Source of the DNA: Nautilus pompilius
Taxonomy: Eukaryota; Mollusca; Cephalopoda; Nautilida; Nautilidae
Direction of reading: 5' to 3'
Length of the DNA stretch: 64,000 bases
Assembly: GCA_018389105.1 (NCBI GenBank)
Contig: JACATO010001731.1
Location: 1 to 64,000 of the forward strand
The translations under genes were made by a program, and so were the position numbers. Shown here one piece after another: positions 50,341 through 63,000 of this stretch (position 1 is the stretch's first letter; every line of letters begins with the position of its first letter). The notes under the pieces are model-generated. The model saw nothing but the letters and a program-made list of their open reading frames with translations. It was not told where the DNA came from and made no database searches.

Positions 50341-50696
50341 GATGACAAAATTAAAAAAGCTTTCTGTACTATAGAAAAATTCTACTTATTTAAATGATCA
50401 TTTCTATGTTACCTGAGATAAGCAAGACTGGTTTGCAGGTGTGCTGGCTTCTGGTCTATCTGCGTACATAAAGTTTCTTGACTATCTGGTGTTTGTTCGT
50501 ATGTCAAGTTACTTTTTATAGATTTTTGGAGATCAGTGGTTGCTAGGTGATTAATGTACCAGAGGTCATTTATGGAATTTGAATAAATTAGAGAGGACAT
50601 GTAGAGGGGTCTGATTGGTGGGTGCTATGAATGTATCAGCAGCAATTATCTGTTAATGATGATACGAGTATAAACCAACAGAACACTTGTTTAATG
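50341..50696 (-). promoter_or_regulatory. Minus-strand CCAAT/TATA/first-exon-like module, unit 3
   Basis: Minus strand: CCAAT at 50614-50618, TATAAAAA at 50513-50520, donor CTCAG/GTAAC at 50413-50417. Nearly identical to units 1 and 2. Confidence 0.35.
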
Positions 50697-50847
50697 TATT
50701 TCTATTTATCGGCAGCAGCACTTAGAATGGTGATGCCTGTCATTCTGATGTGAAGAAAGCTGTACCAAAACTGCATCTTTACTGTGGCAATAAGTAACAT
50801 TATACCATTTTTGCAATTTATCACAAATCTCTTTAATTTAATATTAA

Positions 50848-51063
50848 CAGAGATCTGCTGCGGTTGGTGCTGGACAGGACAGCATTTCTTTGATTTACAG
50901 AGATGAGGTGGTAGGCCAGCCACGTAACTTGTCCTATCTCTATGCAATGGTGATGAAGAAAGAGGGAATTGATACCTCATGTATTGCTGATTACAATTCG
51001 TTAGAGATAACCACATGGAGATGTCTTGAACACCTCTTCATGAAAATCATTAGCCAATATTAA
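50848..51063 (+). other. Short conserved open frame of unknown meaning, unit 3
   Basis: Equivalent of 12925-13113 but nine codons longer because the upstream TGA reads GGA here. It starts just after an acceptor-like ATTAACAG. Unrecognised. Confidence 0.22.
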
Positions 51064-52285
51064 TTAAGGAAAGCAATTGTTTATTAACCATTAATTGGTG
51101 CCATATTTCGTGGCTTATTTACCAGAAAACACCAACTGCAGTATAACAGTTTGTTTTTATCAAATTATTATCTGCTGGCTGCTAAGTTTACAACATCACC
51201 AAGTTTCTTGTTATTGAACAATACCTATAAAATGTTTTGGAAGTTTACTTTTCGTAACTTTAAAAAAACAGAAAAACTCTGTTAGTTACTTTCATGCCAT
51301 ACAAACTGAATTCTTCTTCTCATTTGTTATTTTTTGTTTGAAGTTCACCAGCTACAACACAGTTTTGCTTGTCTTGGAAACTTAAAACCAAAATCTGACA
51401 AGACAAAATGGGGATTATTGTTAATAAAACTAAGACACTTGTAAATGTGCATGAAGAACAGCAGCTATCTAGCGCAACTTATTAGTTACTGTTAGTACTA
51501 CTCTCCGCAGCTAAGATAGAACAGTCACTCTACTGATTATGGGTTCAGAGAAGTCAGAAATACCATGTTGCAGTCTGAGGATGTTCAAAAAATCTGACAT
51601 CATTTGTAGTAGGAAAAAAAGTAGTTATCTTTTCTCTTAGTTTCCCCCACAGCCAAAAATTAATGCATCCATGTTCTAGTGAAATCTGTTAATAAAAATT
51701 ATTTTAAATAAACAAACCATCAAGCCATAATTTCATTAAAGAGGAGGGCGGAATCACCCCAGTAAAAGACTCCGTAAGTATTAGGATTGTTCGAATGGAA
51801 CAAGCCAAAAATAGCTTTGCTCTAATGGTATCTGGTTTGATCGCACTTCAAAGTGATAGGTTATTTTCGCTAAAGCTAATGAAGCCAATAATTAGCTAAT
51901 TTTCTCCTTATTCAAGGATACCTGATTTATTGGAACCAATTAACAATCACTTTACAAACAAAAACAAAAAGTATAACAAGAGATGAGAAACTATGCTGCA
52001 AATTAAAATACGAAACCAAGTGCGCAATTCATCTCCATTTAAATGAACATGAACAAGAGGTTTATTCAGTTTAGATGTACCTTAGGAGACATTAGATTTC
52101 GAGATTCACAACATTTACACATAGATCGATGCATGTGGGAACATTTTTTTCAATTTCGTGTGGTTATCATCTGATAAATTCATCCTCTTCCTTGATTTAA
52201 TGATTATTCTCTCTGGCTTCACTATTATCTTTTATCCTGCTTTTACTATATCTCTCTCCTCTTTCCCATTTTTTCTTTTTCATAT

Positions 52286-52306
52286 TCTCTCTCTCTCTCT
52301 CTCTCC
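52286..52306. repeat. CT microsatellite, unit 3
   Basis: Short version of the CT tract at 14331-14375, followed 420 bases later by a short GA tract (about 52732-52747). Confidence 0.9.
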
Positions 52307-53570
52307 TGTCTATCAGTTGGTTTGTTCTTCTGCTGTATCACTTAACAGTTTCCACCTCTTCTCTGTTTTCCTCTCAATCTGTCATGTACACTAATATTGT
52401 TGTTTTCTCCGTCCCCTTTCTTCCTTGCACAATCCATCTTCTAGCCTTTATTTCCCTTTACTTTCAGACCCTTCTCCCCAACATTCCTCTAAACATACAA
52501 ACCCTATCATCAAAATATGCATAATTCATTACAAACAGGCAAAGTTTATATTTCAAATATTTTTCTAAACTTTCAATTTTTCATTTTAATTTTAATTAAT
52601 GTAAAAATAAATACATCACTGTCAACTTTGCAAACAAAATTTGGGACAGGATGAAAACAAAACAAAAATATATTTTTAAAACCTTCAATAATAAAAGAAA
52701 TAAAACTGACTAAATTATATATGCACACACACAGAGAGAGACAGACAAATCAATTTACATAAAACTTCATACGAGAAAATTAATTTCTAAATGTTTAAGA
52801 AAAAAAGTATAAAAACAAGATTGACAATAACAAAATGTATACTAATAGGAAGCTTTCTGGATATCTCTGTATCCATTTCAGATAGAAATAAGTTAATTGA
52901 TTATACAAAAAATTAAATAACTAACTAAAAATGCGCACTAAGTGTATGGTGAAAACAGTGAAATGGTGGTCGGACTGGACGTGAAGAAGAAATATATATA
53001 TATATATGGTTAAATAATTAAGGGAACAAAAGACGTTTGATTGTTCAAATGCTGTTTCAGGTGCCTCGTTACCAAAAAGATGATCTGAGAATTTTAAATC
53101 AACACAATCCCTGTGACATTAATTTTAGATCTACGTCTTTCTACTGCCAGGCAAACTTCTCGTACGTACATTGGGTTGTTTTTCCAAGTATTCAGAACTG
53201 CAGTCCTGACATTTAGCACGATGCACTGCATGAGATTTGTCTGAAGCAGGAACTCTTTCTTAAATGGAAAATAATGCTACAATGAGACCCTCACAGATTA
53301 GTACCAAAATAAATCAGATGTGAGATTGACCAGCCATAGTGGTTAATATGAACGTATCATGACGAGAAAACCAATAATGAATGACCACTGTGGACAGTAA
53401 ATCTGGAGTTGGCAAAGAAATCAGGAACCACTCTGAACAAAGTTCTACCTTACACTAGCTCTGCAGGTTATATACTTAGAAGCAAGATTGGTTCAGTAGG
53501 TTTTTTCACTAATCTGCGAAATCCAACTTTCTTCAGATTTTGTACTAAGGTGATCATGCTAGTGCCAATA

Positions 53571-53890
53571 ATGTGTTCTGTTGGTTTATATTGATAAGGT
53601 CATAATTAACAGATAATTACTGCTAATACGTTCATAGCATCCACCAATCAGGTCTGTCTACAACACCTAGCAATCACACATCTTCAAAAGGGGGCAATCT
53701 CTCTGATATAAAACCTTTAAAAGAAACTTGACATGCAAACAAGCACCTGGTGGTCAAGAAGTTTCGTGTGAGCTGACAGACAAGAAGCCAGCACACCTGC
53801 TAACCAGTCTTGCTTATAACAGGTAACATAGAAGTGATCACTGAGAGTAGAATTTTTAATAGTTCAGTAAGCTTTTTAATTTTTTCATCT
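53571..53890 (+). promoter_or_regulatory. Plus-strand CCAAT/TATA/first-exon-like module, unit 3
   Basis: CCAAT at 53644-53648, TATAAAA at 53707-53713 and donor AACAG/GTAAC at 53822/53823, nearly identical to unit 2. It points to receptor copy 4, 4.7 kb downstream. Confidence 0.4.
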
Positions 53891-55384
53891 TCAATGAATC
53901 AGAAAACAATACTACTATACACATCATGAAATCTGAAAAACAATAGTGGCATGATATCGTTTATTGTTTATTGTAGCATAGTATTTCAAATGGGAATAAA
54001 ACCCAGATCTAAGCTTAGTAGTCATGTTAACATTGTCATTTTAATATTCAACAAACAGATTAATTCCTAAGGTGTCCAATGCAATAAGTTTTGTTAGTGA
54101 TGCTAATGGCATTTCATAAGATTATAATACTCACTAACTTGTTTGATGTTAACAAAAGCAATTCGTCATTCGTGCTCCATTAAAGCCATGTAGGTTCTTA
54201 CCAAGCTAAATTCTACGCTGCTCCCTTCATGCTGTTCAATCATGTCGTCTCCAAAAAGGGGCTATAAAGCTTCCTATTCATTCTGATTTTTATTAACACC
54301 ATAATCTTCTGCAGTACTGCCCTTAAATTCAGCAGTTCCCATTCGCGACAGTATTGAACTATAACTCCTTGTTAATAAATCGTTAGAAAGTAGGAAAAAA
54401 TTAAGCTAATTTTTGGGAAAATGTAATCATCTTCAACTCTTGTTAATACTGCTTTATTTCATTTAATGCATCTATTTCAATTGCACTGAGAGTGACACAA
54501 GGGTTACAGAATATCTATTACATTTTTTAAATCCTTTTTAATTATACTCTATCGTTGGTGGTGGGTGTTTGTCTGTCTACTTCCCTTTGTCCTACAAACG
54601 ATAAGAATTTGTTTGTTATAAGTTACATTATATTTAGCAACCGGTTAATCCAAGCGTATTACCATAGACAAACCAACAGAAACATAGTCTTGTGATACTT
54701 TAACTGTTTAATGATAGTAAAGGTCAACAAGGTTAATGCTAACCACATCCACCAAAACCTTCTGACGATTTCAAACCAGGATGTACGTGCACACATAATG
54801 CAGTAAAAAGCAACAGGTACAAAGATGGAAAACCACTAGTGTAATTATGTACAGCGCAAATACATGGATCATTGTTTCTTTGACCATATTAATTAAAAGA
54901 ATATAGTTCTGTAGAAATATATAGTTTCTTCTTTATGTAATTTAAGATTTTACTGGTTCATTGATTTTAACTTATAAAAGGTTTTAGATACCTTTGCAGC
55001 TGTACTCTCAGATTTTTCTTCTTTTTCCACTATTGGCTTTGTCAGTATTCATTACCTATAATGAAGCATCAATTCAGGATTTTCTTTCCACCTAAATTAA
55101 TCAGGAGTGGAAACCTTCCCAATAAATACTCAGATCCTGTCAATTATCTTTCTCCATAATTATAGGTGTAAGCAAATTTTTGTGGGATTTTATAAATTAA
55201 TCTACTTTGAGATTATGTTGCATCTGTATATAGTACAAATGTGAAGTACTGAACTTCACACTGTCCTTTCAATAATTAAGTCCACTTCTTTCAAATAATA
55301 TAAGACATTGCAGACATTAACTTGTGGAACTGAAAATATTATTACAAATTCATAAAGCTGATTTATGTCCATTCTTAAAGGTAA

Positions 55385-55615
55385 AATCCACCAAGGATTA
55401 GTGAAGTTATAAAGGAATTAATGAAGCCACATCTACCACAAACTGTAGTATGTCCAGCTGAATGTTTGGAGGGAGTCACATCATCCGAAACTCTCCCATG
55501 TCTACCACGCACCGTCAAATTTGTCACAGATAAACCCTGTTATAATATTTATGATCAGAAGTGTAAAGAACCTGTAGGGGCAAGAGAAAACTACTTCTCC
55601 AAAACCATACACTAA
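55385..55615 (+). pseudogene. Coding-like frame A, open, unit 3
   Basis: Identical in protein to 36546-36776 from the Met onward and the same length. Unrecognised; see that entry. Confidence 0.35.
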
Positions 55616-55785
55616 GCTAACCTTCTGTATCTCTCTTGTTCTCCATATTCCAAAGTTACATTTATTTTGAAATAATAACCAATAATCACACTAAATAAAG
55701 CAGAGCATACAATCGCTTATCTGCAACAATCTATCAGCTAAGGTCAATGGAATAAATAAAAAAAGAGAAGAGAAGCAGGAAATAC

Positions 55786-56268
55786 ATGACAGAGAGAGAA
55801 AGATATTCTTCAGCTGTTAATAAAAATCAAAAACAAACAGAAAACACTAACTATAAAAATTTACACCATGCAATAAGAACAAGTGGTTTCTCAAAGAATT
55901 TAGTATCTATTCTTTTAAGCAGTCAGTCACGAATGTTTAACCCTAACCCATCTACCAAGATGGGATCTTTAATTAGTAGTTTTTCTACTGTTCCACCACT
56001 GACCAAAGCAAAGGAAGAATCTTCCTCAGAACTAAAGTCTTCTAATGGCAACATTGAAAGATCACAGAAATGTAGCTTCATATCCAGTTTGAAGGGAAAT
56101 GCCTGAACTGATCTGCCATTTTATGAAAATAACTCAGGTTTACCTCATGTGCTGGAGCAAATTAAAAGGCATATATCTTTGTCGCTCTTTCCTCATGACA
56201 TTGTGGCCACAGAGGATCCTGTAGGAAAACTGCATCATTCTAGAATATTACAGCAGATATTTCCTTAA
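55786..56268 (+). pseudogene. Coding-like frame B, longest version, unit 3
   Basis: An ATG-started frame of 106 codons stops at TGA 56104-56106, then stays open in the same frame for another 53 codons to TAA at 56268. One stop therefore divides an open stretch of 160 codons. The protein is Ser/Lys-rich (STVPPLTKAKEESSSELKSS) and then has LPHVLEQIKRHISLSLFPHD. Units 1 and 2 carry one extra T that breaks the frame earlier. It is either a decaying exon or chance; no family recognised. Confidence 0.35.
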
Positions 56269-57524
56269 TTTAGCATCTACTTGATCTGTGAAGCACTAGA
56301 TAAATTCTGGAATTGGTTCAGGCAAAATTGAGAAAACAAAACTACACTGCATTTAAGATCCTCTAATGTATTTACTGGCAATTAATTACCTTTCTGAACA
56401 TGAATATTGAATGGTTTTTTATTTAATAACTGTCATGGGTTTGTCTGTTGAAAGTATTGTGGTCTTGGCAAATAAGCCACAATGTACAGTACTTTCTTGT
56501 CTATAATCTGTGTCATCTGATGGAAACAAGAGATTCCACAAACTATTCATTTCTGCTGAGATCTTGGTCAGGATTCTTCATTAATTCATCAGCCTAATGT
56601 ACCACTGTTGCAGTTTTAAGATTTGGTTATAATAATAAGCTGACAAAGTCCCACATACTCTTCCAAACAGGTACATTTTATATATATAAAGTAATCAGGC
56701 AAACAATAAAGGTACTCATAAACAAAATTAAACTAGAATTTTGTTCTTATTTTTACATGTCAGAATTAATATTTATTTCTGTTTTCTTAGACGTACTTTT
56801 TCTTTCTATTTCTGCCATTTATAATTCTGGTCTGGCCATTTCTTTTATCTATCTCTGCATCATCAATAAAGTTAAAAAGTAAATAATAATAATAAAAACC
56901 AATGCTTACCAGAGACACAAGAGGAGGAACAAATCTTGTCCATGTTGCTGGACCACATGGTCCCATCACTGGTAATATATTTTTGCTACTTTAGATATGG
57001 CTGGATCTCTTCAGAAAATACTTCTCATGTGCGATTCTCCTCTCCCCAGCTTTGCTTCAAGCAGTGATTCCTGGTAGGTGATAATCTGGGTAAAAGGGTA
57101 GGATGATCAGTGGGATTGTGCAGGTTCATGGTAGTTGAACCTAAATGCCAAAAATTAAAATGACAAAAAAAATATAAATGCTTTTGATTCTCATCGTGCT
57201 TTTCACTTGAAATATTCATGAATTACCAAGCGAATTACAGTGAAAAAAGATTTTATGGGCTACACGCATTGTTCATAAACTGTATTAGGATAGGACTGAA
57301 CCTGTTCAATGCACATTGGAGCACATATGTTTGCAGACTTCTTTAACTGCTGCTAAAGGAACACTTCAGTCTCTGTAGCAGACAAAAGATGGATGATATC
57401 AGCACTAGAGAATTGAGACTTTTTCGTGTAGAGCCAACATTTGTTGTAGGTATATGAAATTTAAAAAAGATGTCATCAACACAATCAATCATTTCAAAAT
57501 TTATGTTAGACAATTATACCATTC

Positions 57525-57543
57525 ATCTCTCTCTCTCTCTCTT
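57525..57543. repeat. CT microsatellite, unit 4 upstream block
   Basis: Equivalent of the CT run at 710-725. Confidence 0.9.
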
Positions 57544-58295
57544 CTCCATCGCATATCTGTTAACCAGGTTTATGAGATTTATCTAGCTTAATTATTATCT
57601 TATACCAATAGTTAAACTGGACAGTTTCTGTATAAGTGTTACAAAACTTTTACAAAATATAAAAATGCATATTTTTGTCTGTCTTTTTTTCAATTTAGCA
57701 AAGAAAACAAAGCCAAGTTTCATGCAATTTTTAAACTAATAAATATACTGCAGTTTTCTCTGTTATTTCATTATTCCAATTTGGGTTTTAATATAACACC
57801 TGTATTTGATTTATTGGTTTTAACTGGCTATGTGATCATTGCTCTTTCATGATGAAAATTGTCTAAGTTGTTCAATCATTCAAAATTGCAGACATTGCAA
57901 AAGATGCCCCTAGCTATTTCTCTCAATGACAAGTTTAGTCAGCCACACCTAAGGAAGCAAAGAACAAACAGAGACCTTTACCTTTGTTTGTGCCCTGTAT
58001 ATTGTAGTAGTTAGCATTCCTTTGGACTTTTAGCTTGAACGCTGTATTGTCTGCGAGACAATTTCTGGTTAACCAGGGAACATAAGTCAATCATGCCCAT
58101 CTTAATCACTGGAAGTCTATTTCCACTGAGCTTCACATTTGTACCTGTAATGTTCTTGCTAACAAAGCCCTTCACTTTTAGAGTTTGACTATAGAGGATA
58201 TGAATTCACATTTCCTAGAAACTGATATGACCTGATGACATTCATTTTCAAATCAAAAACTGATACAAATATTTACCTATTTTTTCAACTTTCAG

Positions 58296-58555
58296 ATGAT
58301 GCAACAACTTAATTTCTTCAACAGAAACAAAGCCTGAAATCCAAATAAAACAAAGACATTCCGACACTGAAAACAAAGAGAAGCCAGCCACATTCTATCA
58401 ACAAAAAGAGAACAGCAAGTAGGTTACTTCCAAGTACAATTTTAAAGATTAGAGACATCTAATATTTATTTAATTTATTAACACAAGCAGCATTTAAAAT
58501 AGAGAACATAATATTAAACCTTAATTAAAATAAATCACAAAATACCAAACTTATC
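58296..58555 (+). other. Possible 5' UTR exon and leader of receptor copy 4
   Basis: Acceptor TTTCAG ends at 58295. The leader is like those of copies 1 and 3 and lacks the TATA-bearing block of copy 2. Confidence 0.3.
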
Positions 58556-59586
58556 ATGGCAAATAGAACTGTTGAATCTACAACAAATATGAAAGACAAT
58601 TATTGGGAAGTGATACCTAAGATTTGGAGATATTGTTGTCCTGTCATCATGACTACAGGGATAATTGGAAACACTTTGTCAATACTGGTTTACAGCAGGA
58701 AAAACATGAGAAAAAACAACCTAGGAACTCAGTTGATCATACTTTCATTGTTGATTTACTGTACATATTCCTCCATCCATTAACATATTGGCTAAATTAT
58801 GAATACAAAATACAAATAACAAATTACAGCCCAATTTTGTGTAAAGGCCGTTTGTGGCTGGCTGAATGTACTTCAGCTATATCAGCATGGATTCTTGTAA
58901 TTATCACACTGAAGAGACTTTATTCCATCTTCAGACCACTGGACTCCTGGACACAGAAATCATCTAAGTTGTGTGAATCTCTACTAATTATGGTTTTGTC
59001 TTTCTGTTTCACAGCCATAAACTCTCATTACCTGTATGGTTGGGGGAGAGTGTACTACAGGAACAGAAACAATACACTGGTGCTGTGGTACTATTGCTCA
59101 ATGTATAGGTTTTCTGATTATTATTTCTTCTACTTTAATCACTGGTTGACATTAAGGTACTCATTGTTTGCCTATATTCCTTTTGGGGTTCTCCTTTTGA
59201 GTAATGTTGCCATCTTGTATAAGTTAACCATTGGAAAAGATCAGAGTTTTCTAAAGGACTCGACATCAGCCTCCAGCAAGCGTAATGAACAGGTCCGCAG
59301 AAATCTGAAGCTGATCATCTCTCTAAATGTGTTTTTTTTTATTTCAATGGTACCAATGTGTGTTTTGTTGCTAAATCAAAGAACCTGGAATCGTGGGAGC
59401 TCATACTTTCTTTACCAAATATCTGAAACAATTGCTAGGATGCTCATATATACAAATCATTCAGCCAATTTCTTTTTTTATTTTCTGACCAAACAATTCA
59501 GAAATGAATTATTTGCAATGTTTGGTAAAAGGCAGAAAAAACAATTCACCAAATCAGATGAGACTCTTACTACAGCAACAAGTTAA
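58556..59586 (+). pseudogene. Receptor copy 4: chimeric class A GPCR with one frameshift
   Basis: The first 64 codons are like copy 3 (same N-terminus with NRT, same TM1). One base is lost at about 58745-58747 in TM2 (TTTCATTG against TTTCAATTG), and the remaining sequence to the stop at 59584-59586 is open in the shifted frame. From that point the protein is like copy 2 through TM2, loop 1 and outer TM3 (AECTS motif), then carries copy-3-like silent sites in TM3-TM4, copy-3-like loop 2 residues, and its own loop 3 (GSSYFLY). Everything else needed for a receptor is present. The single lesion may be a recent mutation, a by-product of recombination, or a sequencing error. As written it would give a truncated protein of about 75 residues. 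Confidence 0.88.
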
Positions 59587-60061
59587 AAATCTAAGTTATC
59601 TTCTTTTTTCTATTTTGTTTCCTTTTTTAGATTAATTAGGTAGTGATAGTGACAAACCACAAAGCTGAGTTATTCATTTATAGTGATAATGACAGCACCA
59701 GTTCTAGATAGCAGGGATAGGAACTTTGCATACTTTATCCTTTAAACCAAAGGACAAGTCTTGTCTTCACACATCTCTAAAACAAATGTGACACCACAGT
59801 ACGCACTGATGAAGACTCATCCATAGCCACATCTAACTGAACACATTCATGCGAGAAATGTACTTAACACGAGTTCACGCTGCATATCTTCATTGGGGAA
59901 TAATAGAGTTTCTTTTCTTTGTTTCCCTATACCATAGATGGGTTCACTAAATGATAAGTTATAATATGTATATATTTTCTAGTTCTATTAATTTGATGCT
60001 TCTTTATAAAGATGCAACAAAGAGAACAGACTCTCTTTCAAAGTGAACATTTCAACCTTTA

Positions 60062-60067
60062 AATAAA
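60062..60067 (+). terminator. Putative poly(A) signal, receptor copy 4
   Basis: AATAAA about 475 bases after the stop, matching the other units. Confidence 0.3.
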
Positions 60068-63000
60068 AAATGTACACTCACTGACAAATGTTCTCACGTC
60101 TCCCCCTTTCAGAAACTGAAGAATTCTCAACACTAACAGTCCCTTCGTTTAAACCTATTTGGTCTTTGACAAGTATGACGCACCTATGCTGCAAATCACA
60201 ACTAAACTTTAAATCACTCATAAAAAGAACAGAACAGAACATAAAAACACCTGGTGCCTGGTATTTTTGCTATTTGTGAACGTTACTGACTTTCAAACAA
60301 ACAGAAGTGAAATAAATACACAGGATGAACCATATTCACCATTATCATGTGTAACAGTGAGAATTATAAGGGTTTACAATTTCTGACAATCTATGATTTA
60401 ATATTGTTTAAACAAATAGTTGTCGTTATTATTACAATAGACTTGGCAAAGTTTCCATAACTTTTACTAAACTACCATTTCATTTTATTTACTTGGTATT
60501 GCTATTATTTTAAATATTTAGTTTAATAAATGCTAAAAAATTGTTTTAAGAAAAGAAATAGTCTGGTTGTTTACTATTATTATTTAATTGTATAGAAATT
60601 AATCAACTTCGGCATAAAGTTTCATTAACCTGCCAAACAACAAAATATCTTTCACATACCAAAAATTTCAAGAAAATACATTAAAATCTAACAGTAAATT
60701 TTAAAATGTGTATAAAGACCAGATAATCGATTTGCAGCAATAATAATAATTTAAACTCATTACTATTATTATTATTCCATCCAACAATTCCATCACTGTA
60801 AAATTCTCTCTGAACTGAGTATGGCTGTATTTCATACATAGGGTACATACGGAGCTAAGATCTTACTTCAACATCCAAAACTTTCAAGTATGCGACCAAC
60901 TTCTGTAATATTTACATAAAAGCAGGCAGACATTTAATTTAAAATTAAAATAAACTTGTATTCAAACAGTTTAACAACAACATAAAACTAGGTGGACAAG
61001 CAAGCTTAAAGTAGTCAACTGGTGTGGTGACTTATTTCCAAATTTAAAACTGTTTGTAACCTAAAGTTGTTTGTCGCTGGAAGAACCTTTGTGTTGCACC
61101 AGCTGTCATTACATTTTGATAGAACAGTATGAAGCCAGTTTGTCCTGCCACCTTCATGTCCTTGTAGTTGAAGAGCAGCAGCCAACTCTCTCAGAGGTAA
61201 AGGAGAGCTAGAGGACGAGGTGATGTGCTTAGTAACAAAGTTCCAAACAGCTTAATAGTACTACCCTCCATTTTGTTGTTTCTGTTCTTCTGTACCTAGC
61301 TATCAGATGTATATTTAACTTGTGCTGGGTGATTGTTTACACTACTCCACAATTTGTCAGGGTAATTACACTTCAGCCTTATGTACCTTCGTTATACTCT
61401 TTTTATAATTCTTTATAATCCATTTTCACAAATGCCAAACTGCACACTGTGGACATAGTAACAGTGATGTAAAAGTATAATTGTTAATAAACATTTAAGC
61501 ACTACCACATTGTTTTTCTTTTCATCTTTCTCCATCATTCAATCAGCTGCAGTTGGCTGGTGGCAAATTCTAAACTACACATAACAATATACAAGACATA
61601 CAACATAATTTTAACAATAAAACTACGGCCAAAAAGTACCAGAAACAAACATTAGGCTCCATTTAGTCACTAAGTTATAATCATTTTTTATTTGAAATCT
61701 GAAATCACAAAATATTAATAAATCTTTTAATTATTTTCCTTTTCCTGAAAGTTTCTTTCTTTAAAATGACAACGGTGCTAATTACTGATCTGAGTGCATC
61801 GAAAAATCTTAACCTTTGTTCCATGATGACAGGGTCCCACACCTAATGGCAAAACCTATCGCATTCCTGGTTTTACTCGACGGTTTCAGATCTCTTTTGC
61901 ACATTTTCATCCCTTGAAAGAAAAAACAAAAGAAAGAAAAGAATAATTTTCACACCATTAAACTACATCTAAGGGGATTTTTCTGGTCAGGTGTGGAATA
62001 ACAGTAAAGCACAAACGAATGCCACTCACAAAGTTTCCACACTTATCTCCCCTTATCCTACATTGATTGGCTTGATTTCATTATCTCTGAATATGATCAA
62101 AACAAAAATTAAATTCACCTCCAATTTCAACAATCATTGATGAAGACAGAAGGTTACACATCCCAAACTGCACACATATAAACTACACAGACGAGTGGTG
62201 GTCTGATGTTCTGCCCTACCTTTAATCTTCTGGATATACAAAACCTGCTCTCCTCTTGTCAGTAATCCCTTCACCCACTGTTAACATACCAAATATCCAC
62301 TGGCTGCCTGTCCCACAAAGTCCTCAACCTCTCTGTTACATCTATTCATTTTCCTTTCATTTATTTTCATTTTTCTTACCGTTGAATTAGTAGATGGACT
62401 GTCATCTCACATCCAGCATCATAGTGTCTTAAGAGATATAGCTCACCTGCTAAATTAACACTTTTCCAGCTGTTCTTTGAGCACAGAGATAAGCACATCA
62501 TTTGCTGGAACTTTTCCGTCCATATTCAGACAGGGCAGCAACGTTTACACAATTATAAAAGTTAAAATAATGCACAACACCATTTTCGTGCCAGAGTAGC
62601 TCCACCAACTGAGAGGATATGAAATCCGAGAGCACAGCCAGACAATCAATCCACCTCCCGTTCAAGGGGATCTCTTAATGATCCCTATTATGTTAATCGC
62701 ATATAAGAGAGTTCGTTTATAACGAAAGCCTAATGTACTCGCTTCAGAAGTCACCATCCTCTGTCAATTTAAGTAACTGAAGTTCAATTCATCCATCTCC
62801 ACGTGGATTTCTATCAAATCGATAAACAGCATTTGATTGCTACTATTATTATTACTACTGCTACTTGGAAGGTGAGCTTACACCTGATTATTGATTTGTA
62901 TCATGGCTGTCCATCACCGCGATATAATAATCACATAATAACTGAAAATCAAAGGAGATCCCTCGACATATGGCCATAACAGGGAAGGGAATGGTATTTG

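Larger units (their letters stand above)
37984..56820 (+). repeat. Tandem array unit 3 (about 18.8 kb)
   Basis: Third direct repeat. Its first half resembles unit 1 (same receptor type, same hAT insertion at the same site), while its distal part from about 53320 to 56820 is nearly identical to unit 2 at 34480-37983 and unlike the diverged unit 1 version. Gene-free stretches: 37984-39461 (CT repeat), 40753-44015 (receptor 3' flank), 47119-49031 and 49356-50340 (nothing recognised), 50697-53570 (CT and GA tracts and a short open frame), 53891-55384 and 56269-56820 (nothing recognised). Confidence 0.93.
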
